Assembly: GCA_029961685.1 (NCBI GenBank)
Contig: JARWKL010000015.1
Location: 16,614,801 to 16,678,800 of the forward strand
Reading direction: 5' to 3'
Source of the DNA: Aristolochia californica
Lineage: Eukaryota; Streptophyta; Magnoliopsida; Piperales; Aristolochiaceae
Length of the DNA: 64,000 nt
Shown: in pieces, positions 1 through 13,549 of the stretch
Position numbering within the stretch: the first letter of the stretch is position 1
Layout: each line of letters starts with the position of its first letter
Notes under the pieces: generated by a model
Databases searched by the model: none
What the model was told of the DNA's origin: nothing
Seen by the model: the letters and a program-made list of their open reading frames with translations, nothing else
Position numbers and translations under genes: made by a program

Positions 1-2359
1 TCTCGCATGCATACCCACCACTTTTAAAACATGTTAGAATCAATTAGAAATCTCTTTCTTTGAAAATTCCACCAAGTTATTAGGGGTTGTACTAGTGGAA
101 TTTCCCAAACAATGATAACAAAACTTTTGAGTTAATTTTTAGTACGTAAAATAATTTTCTGCACTTACATTTATTATAATTTGCAATTTTTTTTCCATAT
201 ATGAACTCTAAAATTTTCATTTTGTTGTGATCATTTTCTTTATGAGAACAGTGGGACAAGTTTGGATTTGAAAAACAATTGAACATCAAAAATGGAAACG
301 TACAAATGCTGCAAGATATAATTCCAAAAAGTATCTCAGATTTTGAAAGATAGGCAAAAATTGGGTTGTTTGGCCATAGTAAATATCCAACCACACGTTA
401 ACTTGAGAATTTAATTTTTTCTACTTCTTGTAATTTTTGGATCATTAGGTCATTTGCATCTTCAACATGTTTCTGGCATGCATACCCACCACATTAAAAA
501 CATGTTAGGATCTACTAGAAATCTCTTTCTTATAAAATTCCACCAAGCTATTAGGTGATATACTAGTGGTATTTCTCAAACTTGGATAACAAAACTTTGT
601 TCATTTTTAGTGCGTGAATTAATTTTTGTCACGTACATTTATTTAGTTTCTAAATTTTTTTGCATAGATGAACTCTAAAATTTTAATTTTGTTGTGATCG
701 TTTTGTTTACGAGAAAAGTGGGACAAGTTTGAATTTGAAAAAAATTGAACATCCAAAATGGAAACCCACAAATGCATAGAGAGATAATTCCAAAAAGTAT
801 CTCTGATTTTGAAGGATAGGCAAAAAGTGGGTCGTTTTGCCATGGCAAATATCCAACCACACGTTAAATTGAGAATTTAATTTTTTCTACTTCTTGAAAT
901 TTTTGGATCATTAGATCATTTGCATCTTCAACATGTTTCTGGCATGCATACCCACCACTTTTAAAACATGTTAGAATCAATTAGAAATCTCTTTCTTTTA
1001 AAATTCCACCAAGCTATTAGGGGTTGTACAAGTGGAATTTCCCAAACAGGGATAACAAAACTTTTGAGTTCATTTTTAGTGCGTGAAATAATTTTCTTCA
1101 CTTACAATTATTATAGTTTTAAATTTTTTGGCATAGATGAACTCTAAAATTATCATTTTGTTGTGATCATTTTCTTTATGAGAATAGTGGGACAAGTTTG
1201 GATTTGAAAAACAATTGAACATCAAAAATGCAAACGTACAAATGCTGAAAGAGATAATTCCAAAAAGTATCTCTGATTTTGAAGGATAGGCTAAAATTTG
1301 GTTGTTTGGCCATAGTAAATATCCCACCACACATTAACTTGAGAATTTAATTTTTTCTACTTCTTGAAATTTTTGGATCATTAGGTCATTTGAATCTTCA
1401 ACATGTTTCTGGCATGCATACCCACCACTTTTAAAACAAGTTAGGATCTACTAGAAATCTCTTTCTTATAAAATTCCAACAACCTATGAGGGGATGTAGT
1501 AGTGGAATTTTTCAAACATGGATAACAAAACTTTGGGTTCATTCTTAGTGTGTGAATTAATTTTCTTCACTTACATTTATTATAGTTTTAAATTTTTTTA
1601 CACACATGAACTCTAAAATTTTCAGTTTGTTGTGATCGTTTTGTTTACGAGAAAAGTGGGACAAGTTTGGATTTGAAAAAAATTGAACATCCAAAATGGA
1701 AACCCACAAATGCTGAGAGAGATAATTTCAAAAAGTATCTCAGATTTTGAAGGATAGGCAAAAAGTGGGTTGTTTGGCCATGGTAAATATTCAACCACAC
1801 ATTAACTTGAGAATTTAATTTTTTCTACCCCTTGAAATTTTTGGATCATTAGGTCATTTGCATCTTCAACATGTTTCTGGAATGCAAACCCACCACATTT
1901 AAAACATGTTAGGATCTAATAGAAATCTCTTTCTTATAAAATTCCACCAAGCTATTGGGTGTTGTACTAGTGGAATTTCCCAAACAAGGATAAGAAAACT
2001 TTGAAGTTCATTTTTAGTGAGTGAAATAATTTTCTTCACTTACTTTTATTATAGTTTTCAAATTTTTTTTCATACGTGAACTCTTAAATTTTCATTTTGT
2101 TGTGATCGTTTTGTTTACGAGAAAAGTGGGACAAGTTTGGATTTGAAAAAAAATTGAACATTCAAAATGGAAATGTACAAATTCTGAGATATATAATTCG
2201 AAAAAGTATCTCTGATTTTGAACGATAGGTAAAAAGTGGGTTGTTTGGCTCTGGTAAATATCCAACTACACGTTAACTTTAGAATTTAATTTTTTTTACT
2301 CCTTGAAATTTTTGGATCATTAGATTATTTGCATCCTCAACATGTTTCTTGCATGCATA

Positions 2360-4727
2360 CCCACCACTTATAAAACTTGTTAGAATCAAATAGAAATCTC
2401 TTTCTTATAAAATTCCACCAAGCTATTAGGGGTTGTAGTAGTAGAATTTCCGAAACATGGATAACAAAACTTTGGAGTTCATTTTTAGTGCGTCAAATAA
2501 TATTCTTCTCTTACATTTGTTATAGTTTTCAATTTTTTTTCCATACATGAACTCTAAAATTTCCATTTTGTTGAGATCATTTTCTTTATGAGAACAGTGG
2601 GACAAGTTTGGATTTGAAAAACAATTGAACATCCAAAATGGAAATGTACAAATGCTGAAAGAGATAATTCCAAAAAGTATCTTTGATTTTAAAGGATAGG
2701 CAAAAATTGCTTGTTTGGCCATGGTAAATATCCAACCAGAAGTTAACTGGAGAATTTAATTTTTTCTACTCCTTGAAATTTTTGGATCATTAGGTCATTT
2801 GCATCTTCAAAATGTTTCCGGCATGCATACCCACCACATTTAAAACATGTTAGGATCTACTAGAAATCTCTTTCTTATAAAATTCCACCAAGCTATTAGG
2901 GGTTGTACTAGTGAAATTTCACAAACATGGATAACAAAACTTTGGAGTTCATTTTTAGAGCGTGAATTAATTTTCGTCACTCACATTTATTTAGTTTTCA
3001 AATCTTTTTGCATAGATGAACTCCAATATTTTCATTTAGTTGTGATCGTTTTGTTTAAGAGAAAAATGGGACAAGTTTGGATTTGAAACATAATTGAACT
3101 TCCAAAATGGAAACGCACAAATGCTGATAGAGATAATTCCAAAAAGTATCTCTAATTTTGAAGGATAGGCAAAAAGTGGGTTGTTTGGCCATGGTAAATA
3201 TCCAACCACAAGTTAACTGGAGAATTTAATTTTTTCTACTCCTTGAAATTTTTGGATCATTAGGTCATTTGCATCTTCAAAATGTTTTCGGCATGCATAC
3301 CCACCACATTTAAAACATGTTAGGATCTACTAGAAATCTCTTTCTTATAAAATTCCTCCAAGCTATTAGGGGTTGTACTAGTGAAATTTCACAAACATGG
3401 ATAACAAAACTTTGGAGTTCATTTTTAGTGCGTGAATTAATTTTCGTCACTTACATTTATTTAGTTTTCAAATCTTTTTGCATAGATGAACTCTAATATT
3501 TTCATTTAGTTGTGATCGTTTTGTTTAAGAGAAAAATGGGACAAGTTTGGATTTGAAACATAATTGAACTTCCAAAATGGAATCGCACAAATGCTATAGA
3601 GATAATTCCAAAAAGTATCTCTGATTTTGAAGGATAGGCAAAAAGTGGGTTGTTTGGCCACGGTAAATATCCAACCACATCTTAACTTGAGAATTTAATT
3701 TTTTCTACTCCTTGAAATTTTTGGATCATTAGGTCATTTGCATCTTCAACATGTTTCTGGCATGCAAACCCACCACATTTAAAACATGTTAGGATCTATT
3801 AAAAATCTCTTTCTTATAAAATTCCACCAAGCTATTAGGGGTTGTACTAGTGGAATTTGCCAAACATGGATAACAAAACTTTGGAGTTCATTTTTAGTGA
3901 CTGAAATAATTTTCTTCACTTACATTTATTATAATTTTCAAATTTTTATGCATTCATGAACTCTAAAATTTTCATTTTGTTGTGAACGTTTTATTTACGA
4001 GAAAAGTGGGACAAGTTGGATTTTAAATAAAATTGAACATCCAAAATGGAAATGCACAAATGTTGAGAGAGATAATTCAGAAAAAGTATATCTGATTTGG
4101 AAGGATAGGCAAAAAGTGGGTTGTTTAGCTCTGGTAAATATCACACGTTAACGAGAGAATTTAATTTTCCCAACACCTTGAAATTTTTGGATCTTTAGGT
4201 GATTTGCATCTTCAAGATGTTTCTGGCATGCAAACCCACCACTTTTAAAACATGTTAGGATCACTTTTAAAACATGTTAGGATCAATTAGAAATCTTTTT
4301 CTTATAAAATTCCACCAAGCTATTAGGAGTTTTACTAGTGGAATTTCCCAAACATGGATAACAAACCTTTGGAGTTATTTTTTAGTGAGTGAAATAATTT
4401 TCTTCACTTACATTTATTTTAGTTTTCAAATTTTTTTGCATCCATGAATTCTAAAAATTTCTTTCTATTGTGATCGTTTTCTTTACGAGAAAAGTGGGAC
4501 AAGTTTGGATTTGAAAACAAATTGAACATCCAAAATGGAAACGTACAAGTGGAGAGAGAGATAATTCCAAAATGTATCTCTGATTTTGAAGGATTGGAAA
4601 AAAGTGGGTTGTTCTGCTCTGGTAAATATCCAACCACACGTTAACTTGAGAATTTAATTTTTTCTACTCCTTGAAATTTTTGGATGATTAGATCATTTGC
4701 ATGTTCGACATGTTTCTGGCAAGCATA
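2360..4727. repeat. Shared monomer block, copy 1 of 3
   Basis: Successive monomers here share diagnostic variants with the same succession at about 9906-11752 and 13550-15256. One monomer type has GAATTAATTTTCGTCACTT and GCATAGATGAACTC (2830, 3300). It is followed by a type with GTGAACGTTTT and a shortened AAGTTGGATTTTAAA (3769), ending in AATTTTCCCAACACCTTG (about 4160-4180). In this copy the first type is doubled: the units starting at 2830 and 3300 are nearly identical, which suggests a recent one-monomer duplication. Boundaries are approximate. Confidence 0.7.
4241..4284. repeat. 22-bp exact tandem duplication inside a monomer
   Basis: The segment beginning ACTTTTAAAACATGTTAGG (22 bp, 4241-4262) is repeated exactly at 4263-4284. 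Other monomers have it once. A replication-slippage product. Confidence 0.95.
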
Positions 4728-7700
4728 CCCACCACATTTAAAACATGTTAGAATCAATTAGAAATCTCTCTCCTATAAAATTCCACTAAGCAATTAGGGG
4801 TTGTACTAGTGGAATTTCCCAAACATGGATAACAAAACTTTGGAACTCATTTTTAGTGCGAGAAATAATTTTCTTCACTTACATTTTTTTTAGTTTTCAA
4901 TATTTTGGGCATACATGAACTCTAAAATTTTTATTTTGTTGTGATCGTTTTGTTTACGAGAAAAGTGGGAGAAGTTTGAATTTGAAAAAAAATTGAACTT
5001 CCAAAATGGAAACGCACAAATGCTGAGAGAGATAATTTCAAAAAGTATCTCTGATTTTGAAGGATAGGAAAAGAGTGGGTTGTTTGGCCATGGTAAATAT
5101 TCAACCACACGTTAACTTGAGAATTTAATTTTTTCTACTCCTTGAAGTTTTTGGATCATTAGGTCATTTGCATCTTCAACATGTTTCTGGCATGCAAACC
5201 CACCACATTTAAAACATGTTAGGATCTGTTAGAAATCTCTTTCTTATAAAATTCCACCAAGCTATTGGGGGTTGTACTAGTGGAGTTTCCCAAACAAGGA
5301 TTACAAAACTTTGGAGTTCATTTTTAGTGACTGAAATGATTTTCTTCACTTACATTTATTATAGTTTTCAAATTTTTTTGCATACATGAACTCTAAAATT
5401 TTCATTTTGTTGTGATAGTTTTGTTTACGAGAAAAGTGGGACAAGTTTGGATTTGAAAAAAAATTGAACATTCAAAATGCAAATTTAGAAATTCTGAGAG
5501 ATATGATTCGAAAAAGTATCTCTGATTTTGAACGATAGGTAAAAAGTGGGTTGTTTGGCTATGGTAAAAATCCAACCACACGTTAACTTGAGAATTTAAT
5601 TTTTTCTACTCCTTGAAATTTTTGGATAATTAGGTCATTTGCATATCCATCATGTTTCTGGCATGCATACCCAACACATTTAAAACATGTTAGAATCAAT
5701 TAGAAAACTCTTTCTTATAAAATTCCACCAAGCTATTAGGGGTTGTACTAGTGAAATTTCCCAAACATGGATAAGAAAATTTCGGAGTTCATTTTTAGTG
5801 CGTGAAATAATTTTCTTCACTAACATTTATTATAGTTTTCAAATTTTTTTGCAAACATGAACTCAAAAATTTTCATTTTGTTGTGATCGTTTTGTTTACG
5901 AGAAAAAATTGAACATCCAAAATTGAAACACACAAATGCTAAGAGAGATAATTCCAAATATCTCTGATTTTGTAGGATAGGCAAAAATTGGGTTGTTTGG
6001 CCATGGTAAATATCCTACCACAGGTTAACTTGAGAATTTAATTTTTTCTGCTCTTTGAAATTTTTGGATCTTTAGGTCATTTGAATCTTCAACATCTTTC
6101 TGGCATGCATCCCCCACATTTAAAACATGTTAGGATCTATTAGAAATATTTTCTTATAAAATTCCACCAAGCTATTCGGGGTTATACTAGTGGACTTTTC
6201 CAAATATGGTGAACAAAACTTTAGAGTTCATTTTTAGTGCGTGAAATAATTTTTTTCACTTACATTTATTATATTTTTCAAATTTTTTTGTATACATGAA
6301 CTATAAAATTTTCATTTTGTTGTCATCCTTTTGTTTACGAAAAAAGTGGGACAAGTTTGGATTTGAAAAAAAATTTGAACATCAAAAATGGAAGTTCACA
6401 AATGCTGGGAGAGATAATTCCAAAAAGTATCTCTGATTTTGAAGGATAGGCAAAAAGTGGGTTGTTTGGCTCTGGTAAATATCCAACCACACGTTAACTT
6501 GAGAATTTAATTTTTTCTACTCCTTGAGATTTTTGGATAATTAGGTCATTTGCATCTTCAACATGTTTCTAGCATGCATACCTACCACATTTAAAACATG
6601 TTAGAATCAATTAGAAATCTCTTTCTTATAAAATTCCACCAAGCTATTAGGGGTTGTTGTAGAAGAATTTCCCAAACATGGATGAGAAAACTTAGGAGTT
6701 CATTTTTAGTGCGTGAAATAAGTTTCTTCACTAACATTTATTGTAGTTTTCAATTTTCTTTTGCATACATCAACTCCAAAATTTTCATTTTGTTGTGATC
6801 GTTTTGTTTACGAGAAAAGTGGGAGAGGTTTGGATTTGAAAAAAAATATAACATCCAAAATGGAAACACACAAATGCTGAGAGAGATAATTCCAAAAAGT
6901 ATCTTTGATTTTGAAGAAGAGGCAAAAATTGGGTTGTTTGACCATGGTAAATATCCTACCACATGTTAGCTTGAGAATTTAATTTTTTCTGCTCCTCGAA
7001 ATTTTTGGATCATTAGGTCATTTGAATCTTCAACATGTTTCTGGCATGCATACCCTCCACATTTAAAACATGTTAGGATCTAGTAGAAATCACTTTCTTA
7101 TAAAATTCCACCAACCTATTAGGGGTTGTACTAGTGGAATTTCCCAAATATGGATAAAAAAAGTTTTGAGTTCATTTTTAGTGCGTGAAATAATTTTTTT
7201 CACTTACATTTATTATATTTTTCAAATTTTTTTGCATATATGAACACTAAAATTTTCATTTTGTTGTGATCGTTTTGTTTACGAGAAAAGTGGGACAAGT
7301 TCGGATTTGAAAAAAAAATTGAACATCCAAAATGGAAGTTCACAAATGCTAAGAGAGATAATTCCAAAAAGTATCTCTGATTTTGAAGGATAGGCAAAAA
7401 GTGGGTTGTTTGGCTCTGGTAAATATCCAACCACACATTAACTTTATAATTTATTTTTTTCTACTCCTTGAAATTTTTGGATCATTAGATGATTTGCATC
7501 TTCAACATGTTTCTAACATGCATACCCACCACATTAAAAACAAGTTAGGATGAATGAGAAATCTCTTTCTTAAAAAATTCCACCAAGCTATAAGGGGTTG
7601 TACGAGAGGAATTTCCCAAACATGGATAACAAAACTTTGGAGTTCATTTTTAGTGCGTGAAATAATCTTTTACACTTACATTTATTAAAGTTTTTAAATT

Positions 7701-9905
7701 TTTTTGCTTACATGAACTCTTAAATTTTCATTTTGTTGTTATCGTTTGGTAAACGAGAAAAGTGGGACAAGTTTGGATTTGAAAAAAAAATTGAACATCC
7801 AAAATGGAAATTCAAAAATACTGAGAGAGATAATTCCAAAAAGTAACTCAGATTTTGAAGGATAGGCAAAAAGTGGGTTGTTTGGCTCTGATAAATATCC
7901 AACCACAAGTTAACTTGAGAATTTAATTTTTTCTACACCTTGAAATTTTTAGATCATTAGGTCATTTGCATCTTCAACATGTTTCTGGCATGCATACCCA
8001 CCAAATTAAAAACATCATAGGATGGATTAGAAATCTCTTTCTTATAAAATTCCACCAAGCTATAAGGGGTTGTACTAGTGGAATTTCCCGAACATGGATA
8101 ACAAAACTTTGGATTTCATTTTTAGTACGTGAAATAATTTTTTTCACATACATTTATTGTAGTTTTCAAATTATTTTGCATACATGAACTCTAAAATTTT
8201 CATTTTTTTGTGATCGTTTTGTTTACAAGAAAAGTGGGACAAGTTTGGATTTAAAAAAAAAATTTAACATCCAAAATGGAAGTTCACAAATGCTGAGAGA
8301 GATAATTCCAAAAAGTATCTTTGATTTTGAAGGATAGGAAAAAAGTGTGTTGTTTGGCTCTGGTAAATATCCAACCACACATTTACTTGAAAATTTAATT
8401 TTTTCTACTACTAGAAATTTTTGGATCATTAGGTCATTTGCATCTTCAACATGCTTCTGCCATGCATACCCACCACATTTAAAACATGTTAGGATCAATT
8501 AGAAATCTCTTTCTTATAAAATTCCACTAAGTTATTTGGACTTGTACTAGTGGAATTTCCCAAACATGGATAACAAATCTTTGGAGTTCATTTTTAGTGC
8601 GTGAAATAAATTTTTTCCCTTACATTTATTATAGTTTTCAAATTTTTTGGCATACATGAACTCTAAAATTTTCATTTTGTTGTGATCGTTTTGTTTACGA
8701 GAAAAGTGGGACAAGTTTGGATATGAAAAAATAATTAAACATAAAAAATGGAAGTTCACAAATGCTTAGAGACATAATTCCAAAAAGTATCGCTGATTTT
8801 GAAGGATAGGCAAAAAATAGGTTGTTTTGCTCTGGTAAATATCCAACCACACGTTAACTTTCGAATTTAATTTTTTCTACTCCTTGAAATTTTTGAATCA
8901 TTAGGTCATTTTTATCTTCAACATGTTACTGGCATGCATACCCACCACATTTAAAACATGTTAGGACCAATTAGAAAATTCCCAAAGTTTTATCTATTTC
9001 TTATAAAATTCCGCCAAGTTATTTGGGGTTGTACTAGTGGAATTTCCCAAACAAGGATAACAAAACTTTGGAGTTCATTTTTAGTGCGTGAAATATTTTT
9101 CTTCAGTTACATTTATTATAGTTTTCAATTCTTTTTCCATACATGATCTCTAAAATTTTCATTTTGTTGTGATCGTTTTGTTTACGAGAAAAGTTGGGCA
9201 AGTTTGAATTTGAAAAAAAAAAAATTGAACATCCAAAATGGAAATTTACGAATGCTGGGAGAGATAATTCCAAAAAGTATCTCTGATTTTGAAGGATAGG
9301 CAAAATGTTGGTTGTTTGGCTCTGGTAAATAACCAACCACACGTTAACTTTAGAATTTAATTTTTTCTTCCCCTTGAAATTTTTTGGATCATTACGCCAT
9401 TTACATCTTCAACATGTTTCTGGCATGCATACCCACCACATTTGAAACATGTTAGGATCTATTATAAATTTCTTTCTTATAAAATTCCACCAAGCTATAA
9501 GGGGTTATACTAGTGGAATTTCCCAAACATGGATAAGAAAACTTTGGAGTTCATTTTTAGTGCGTGAAACAATTTTTTTCACTTACATTTATTATAGTTT
9601 TCATATTTTTTTGCATACATGAACTCTAAAATTTTCATTTTCTTGTGATCGTTTTGTTTACAAAAAAAGTGGGACAAGTTTAGATTTGAAAAAAAAAAAT
9701 TGAACATCAAAAATGGAAGTTCACTAATGCTGAGAGAGATAATTCCAAAAAGTATCTCTTATTTTGAAGGATAGGCAAAAAGAGGGTTGTTTGGCTCTGG
9801 TTAATATCCAAGCACACTTTAACTTGGGAATTTAATTTTTTCTACACCTTGAAATTTTTGGATCATTAGGTCATTTGCATCTTCAACATGTTTCTGGCAT
9901 GCATA

Positions 9906-11752
9906 CCCACCACATTTAAAACATGTTAGGATCTATTAGAAATCTCTTTCTTATAAAATTCCACCAAGCTACTAGGGGTTGTACTAGTGGAATTTCCCAA
10001 ACATGGATAACAAAACTTTGAAGTTCATTTTTAGTAAGTGAATTAATTTTCTTAACTTACATTTATTATAGTTTTCAAATTTTTTACATACATAAAATCT
10101 AAAATTTTCATTTTGTTGTGATCGTTTTTTTTATGAGAACAGAGGGACAAGTTTGGATTTGAAAAACAATTGAACATTCAAAATGGAAACGCACAATTTC
10201 TGAAAGAGATAATTCCTAAAAGTATCTTTGATTTTGAAGGATAGACAAAAATTGGGTTGTTTGGCAATTGTAAATATCCAACCACACGTTAACTTGAGAA
10301 TTTAATTTTTCCTACTCGAAATTTTTGGATCATTAGGTGATTTGATCTTCAACATGTTTCTGGCATGCGTACCCACCACATTTAAAATATGTTAGGATCT
10401 ACTAGAAATCTCTTTCTTATAAAATTCCTCCAAGCTATTTGGGGTTGTACTAGTGGAATATCCCAAACATGGATAAAAAAACTTTGGAGTTCATTTTTAG
10501 TGCGTGAATTAATTTTCGTCACTTAAATTTATTTAGTTTTTAAATTTTTTTTATAGATGAACTCTAAAATTTTCATTTAGTTGTGATCGTTTTTTTTACG
10601 AGAAAAATGGGAAGAGTTTGGATTTGAAATAATATTGAACATCGAAAATGGAAACGCACAAATGCTCACAGAGATAATTCCAAAAAGTGGGTTGTTTGGC
10701 CATGGTAAACATCCAACCACACGTTAACTTGAGAATTTAATTTTTTCTACTCCTTGATGTTTTTGGATCATTAGGTCATTTGCATCTTCTACATGTTTCT
10801 GGCATGCAAACCCACCACATTTAAAACATGTTAGGATCTATTAGAAATCTCTTTCTTATAAAATTCCACCAAGCTATTAGGGGTTGTACTTGTGGAATTT
10901 GCCAAAAATGGATAACGAAACTTTGGAGTTCATTTTTAGTGAGTCAAATAATTGTTTTCACTTACATTTATTATAATTTTCAAATTTTTATGCATACATG
11001 AACTCTAAAATTTTCATTTTCTTGTGAACGTTTTGTTTACGAGAAAAGTGGGGCTAGTTGGATTTTAAAAAAAATTGAACATCCAAAATGGAAATGCACA
11101 AATGCTGAGAGAGATAATTCAGAAAAAGTATATTTGATTTTGAAGGATAGGCAAAAAGTGGGTTGTTCAGTTCTGGTAAATATCCAACCACACGTTAACT
11201 AGAGAATTTAATTTTCCCAACACCTTGAATTTTTTGGATCATTAGGTGATTTGCATCTTCAACATGTTTCTGGCATGCATACCGACCACTTTTAAAACAT
11301 TTTAGGATCGATTAGAAATCTCTTTCTTATGAAATTCCACAAAGCTATTAGGGGTTGTACTAATGGAATTTCCCAAATATGGAAAACAAAACTTTGGAGT
11401 TCATTTTTAATGCGTGAAATAATTTTTTCACTTACATTTATTATATTTTTCAAAATTTTTTCTATACATGATATCTAAAATTTTTATTTTATTGTGATCG
11501 TTTTGTTTACGAGAAAAGTGGGACAAGTTGGGATTTGAAAACAAAAATGAACATCCAAAATGGAAGTTCACAAATGCTGAGAGAGATAATTCCAAAAAGT
11601 ATCTCTGATTTTGAAGGATTGGCAAAAATTGGGTTGTTTGACTCAGGTAAATATCCAACCACACGTTAAATTTAGAATTTAATTTTTTCTACTCCTTGAA
11701 ATTCTTGGATCATTAGGCCATTTGCATCTTCAACATGTTTCTGGCCTGCATA
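9906..11752. repeat. Shared monomer block, copy 2 of 3
   Basis: It matches copy 3 about 3.5 kb downstream: landmarks 10372, 10811 and 11282 pair with 13845, 14315 and 14785. Shared rare variants include AACAGAGGGACAA, GGATAGACAAAAATTGGG, AAAAATGGATAACGAAAC, GTTGTTCAG and CATACCGACCACTTTTAAA. The unit starting at 10372 has lost about 34 bp between two copies of CAAAAAGT near 10681. Confidence 0.75.
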
Positions 11753-13549
11753 CCCACCACAATTAAAATAAGTTAGGATGAATGAGAAATCTCTTTCTTA
11801 TAAAATTCCACCCAGCTATAAGGGGTTGTACTAGTGGAATTTCCCAAACATGGATAACAAAACTTTGGAGTTCATTTTTAGCGCGTCAAATAATTTTTTT
11901 CACTTACATTTGTACTAGTTTTCAAATTTTTTTGCATACTTGAACTCTAAAATTTTCATTTTGTTGTGATCATTTTGTTTACGAGAAAAGTGGGACAAGT
12001 TTGGATTTGAAAAAAGAATTGAACATCCAAAATTGAAGTTCACAAATGCTTAGAGAGATAATTCCAAAGAGTATCTCTGATTTTGAAGGATAGGCAAAAA
12101 GTGGGTTGTTTGGCGCTGGTAAATATCCAACCACACTTTAACTTGAGAATTTAATTTTTTCTCCTCCTTGAAATTTTGGACCATTAGGTCATTTGCATCT
12201 TCAACATGTTACTGGCATGCATACCCACCACATTTAAAACATGTTAGGATCAATTAGAACTCTCTTTTTTATAAAGTTCCACCAAGCTATTAGGGGTTGT
12301 TCTAGTGGAATTTCCCAAACATGGATATCAAAACTTTGGAGTTAATTTTTAGTGCGTGAAATAATTTTCTTCACTTACATTTATTATAGTTTTCAATTAT
12401 TTTGTATACATGAACTCTAAAATTTTCATTTTGTTGTGACCGTTTTGTTTACGAGAAAAGTGGGACATGTTTGGATTTGAAAAAAAAAAAAGAACATCAA
12501 AAATGGAAATTTACAAATATTGAGAGAGATAATTTAGAAAAGTATCTCTGATTTTGAAGGATAGGCAAAAAGTGGGTTGTTTGGCTCTGGTAAAAATCCA
12601 ACCTCACGTTAACTTGAGAATTTAATTTTTTCTAGTCCTTGAAATTTTTGAATCATTAGGTCATTTGCATCTTCAAAATGTTTTGGCATGCATACCCACC
12701 ACATTTAAAACATGTTAGGATCTACTAGAAATCTCTTTCTAAGAAAATTCCATCAAGCTATTAGGGGTTGTACTAGTGGAATTTCCCAACCATGGATAAC
12801 AAAACTTTGGAGTTCATTTTTAGTGAGTGAATTAATTTTCGTCACTTACATTTAATTAGTTTTCAAATTTTTTAGCTTAGATGATCTCTAAAATTTTCAT
12901 TTTGTTGTGATCATTTTGTTTACGAGAAAAGTGGGACAAGTTTGGATTTGAAAAAAATTGAACATCCAAAATGGAAACCCACAAATGTTGAAAGAGATAA
13001 TTCCAAAAAGTATCTCTTATTTTGAAGGATAGGCAAAAAGTGGGTTGTTTGGCCAAGGCAAAATATCCTACTACACGTTAACTTGAGAATTTAATTTTTT
13101 CTACTCATTGAAATTTTTTGATCATTAGGTCATTTCCATCTTCAAAATGTTTCTGGCATGCATACCCACCGCATTTAAAACAAGTTAGGATCTATTAGAA
13201 ATCTCTTTCTTATAAAATTCCACCGAGCTATTAGGGGTTGTACTAGTGGAATTTCCCAAACATGGATAACAAAACTTTGAAGTTCATTTTTAGTGCGTGA
13301 ATTAATTTCCTTCAGTTACATTTATCATAGTGTTCAAATTTTTTTGCATACATGAACTCTAAAATTTTCATTTTGTTGTGATCGTTATGTTTACGAGAAA
13401 AGTGGGACAAGTTTGGATTTTAAAAAAAATTGAACATCCAAAATGGAAACGTACAAATGCTGAGTGAGATAATTCCACAATGTATCTTTGATTTTGAAAG
13501 ATAGGCCAAAAGTGGGTTCTTTGGCTCTAGTAAATATCCAACCACACGT

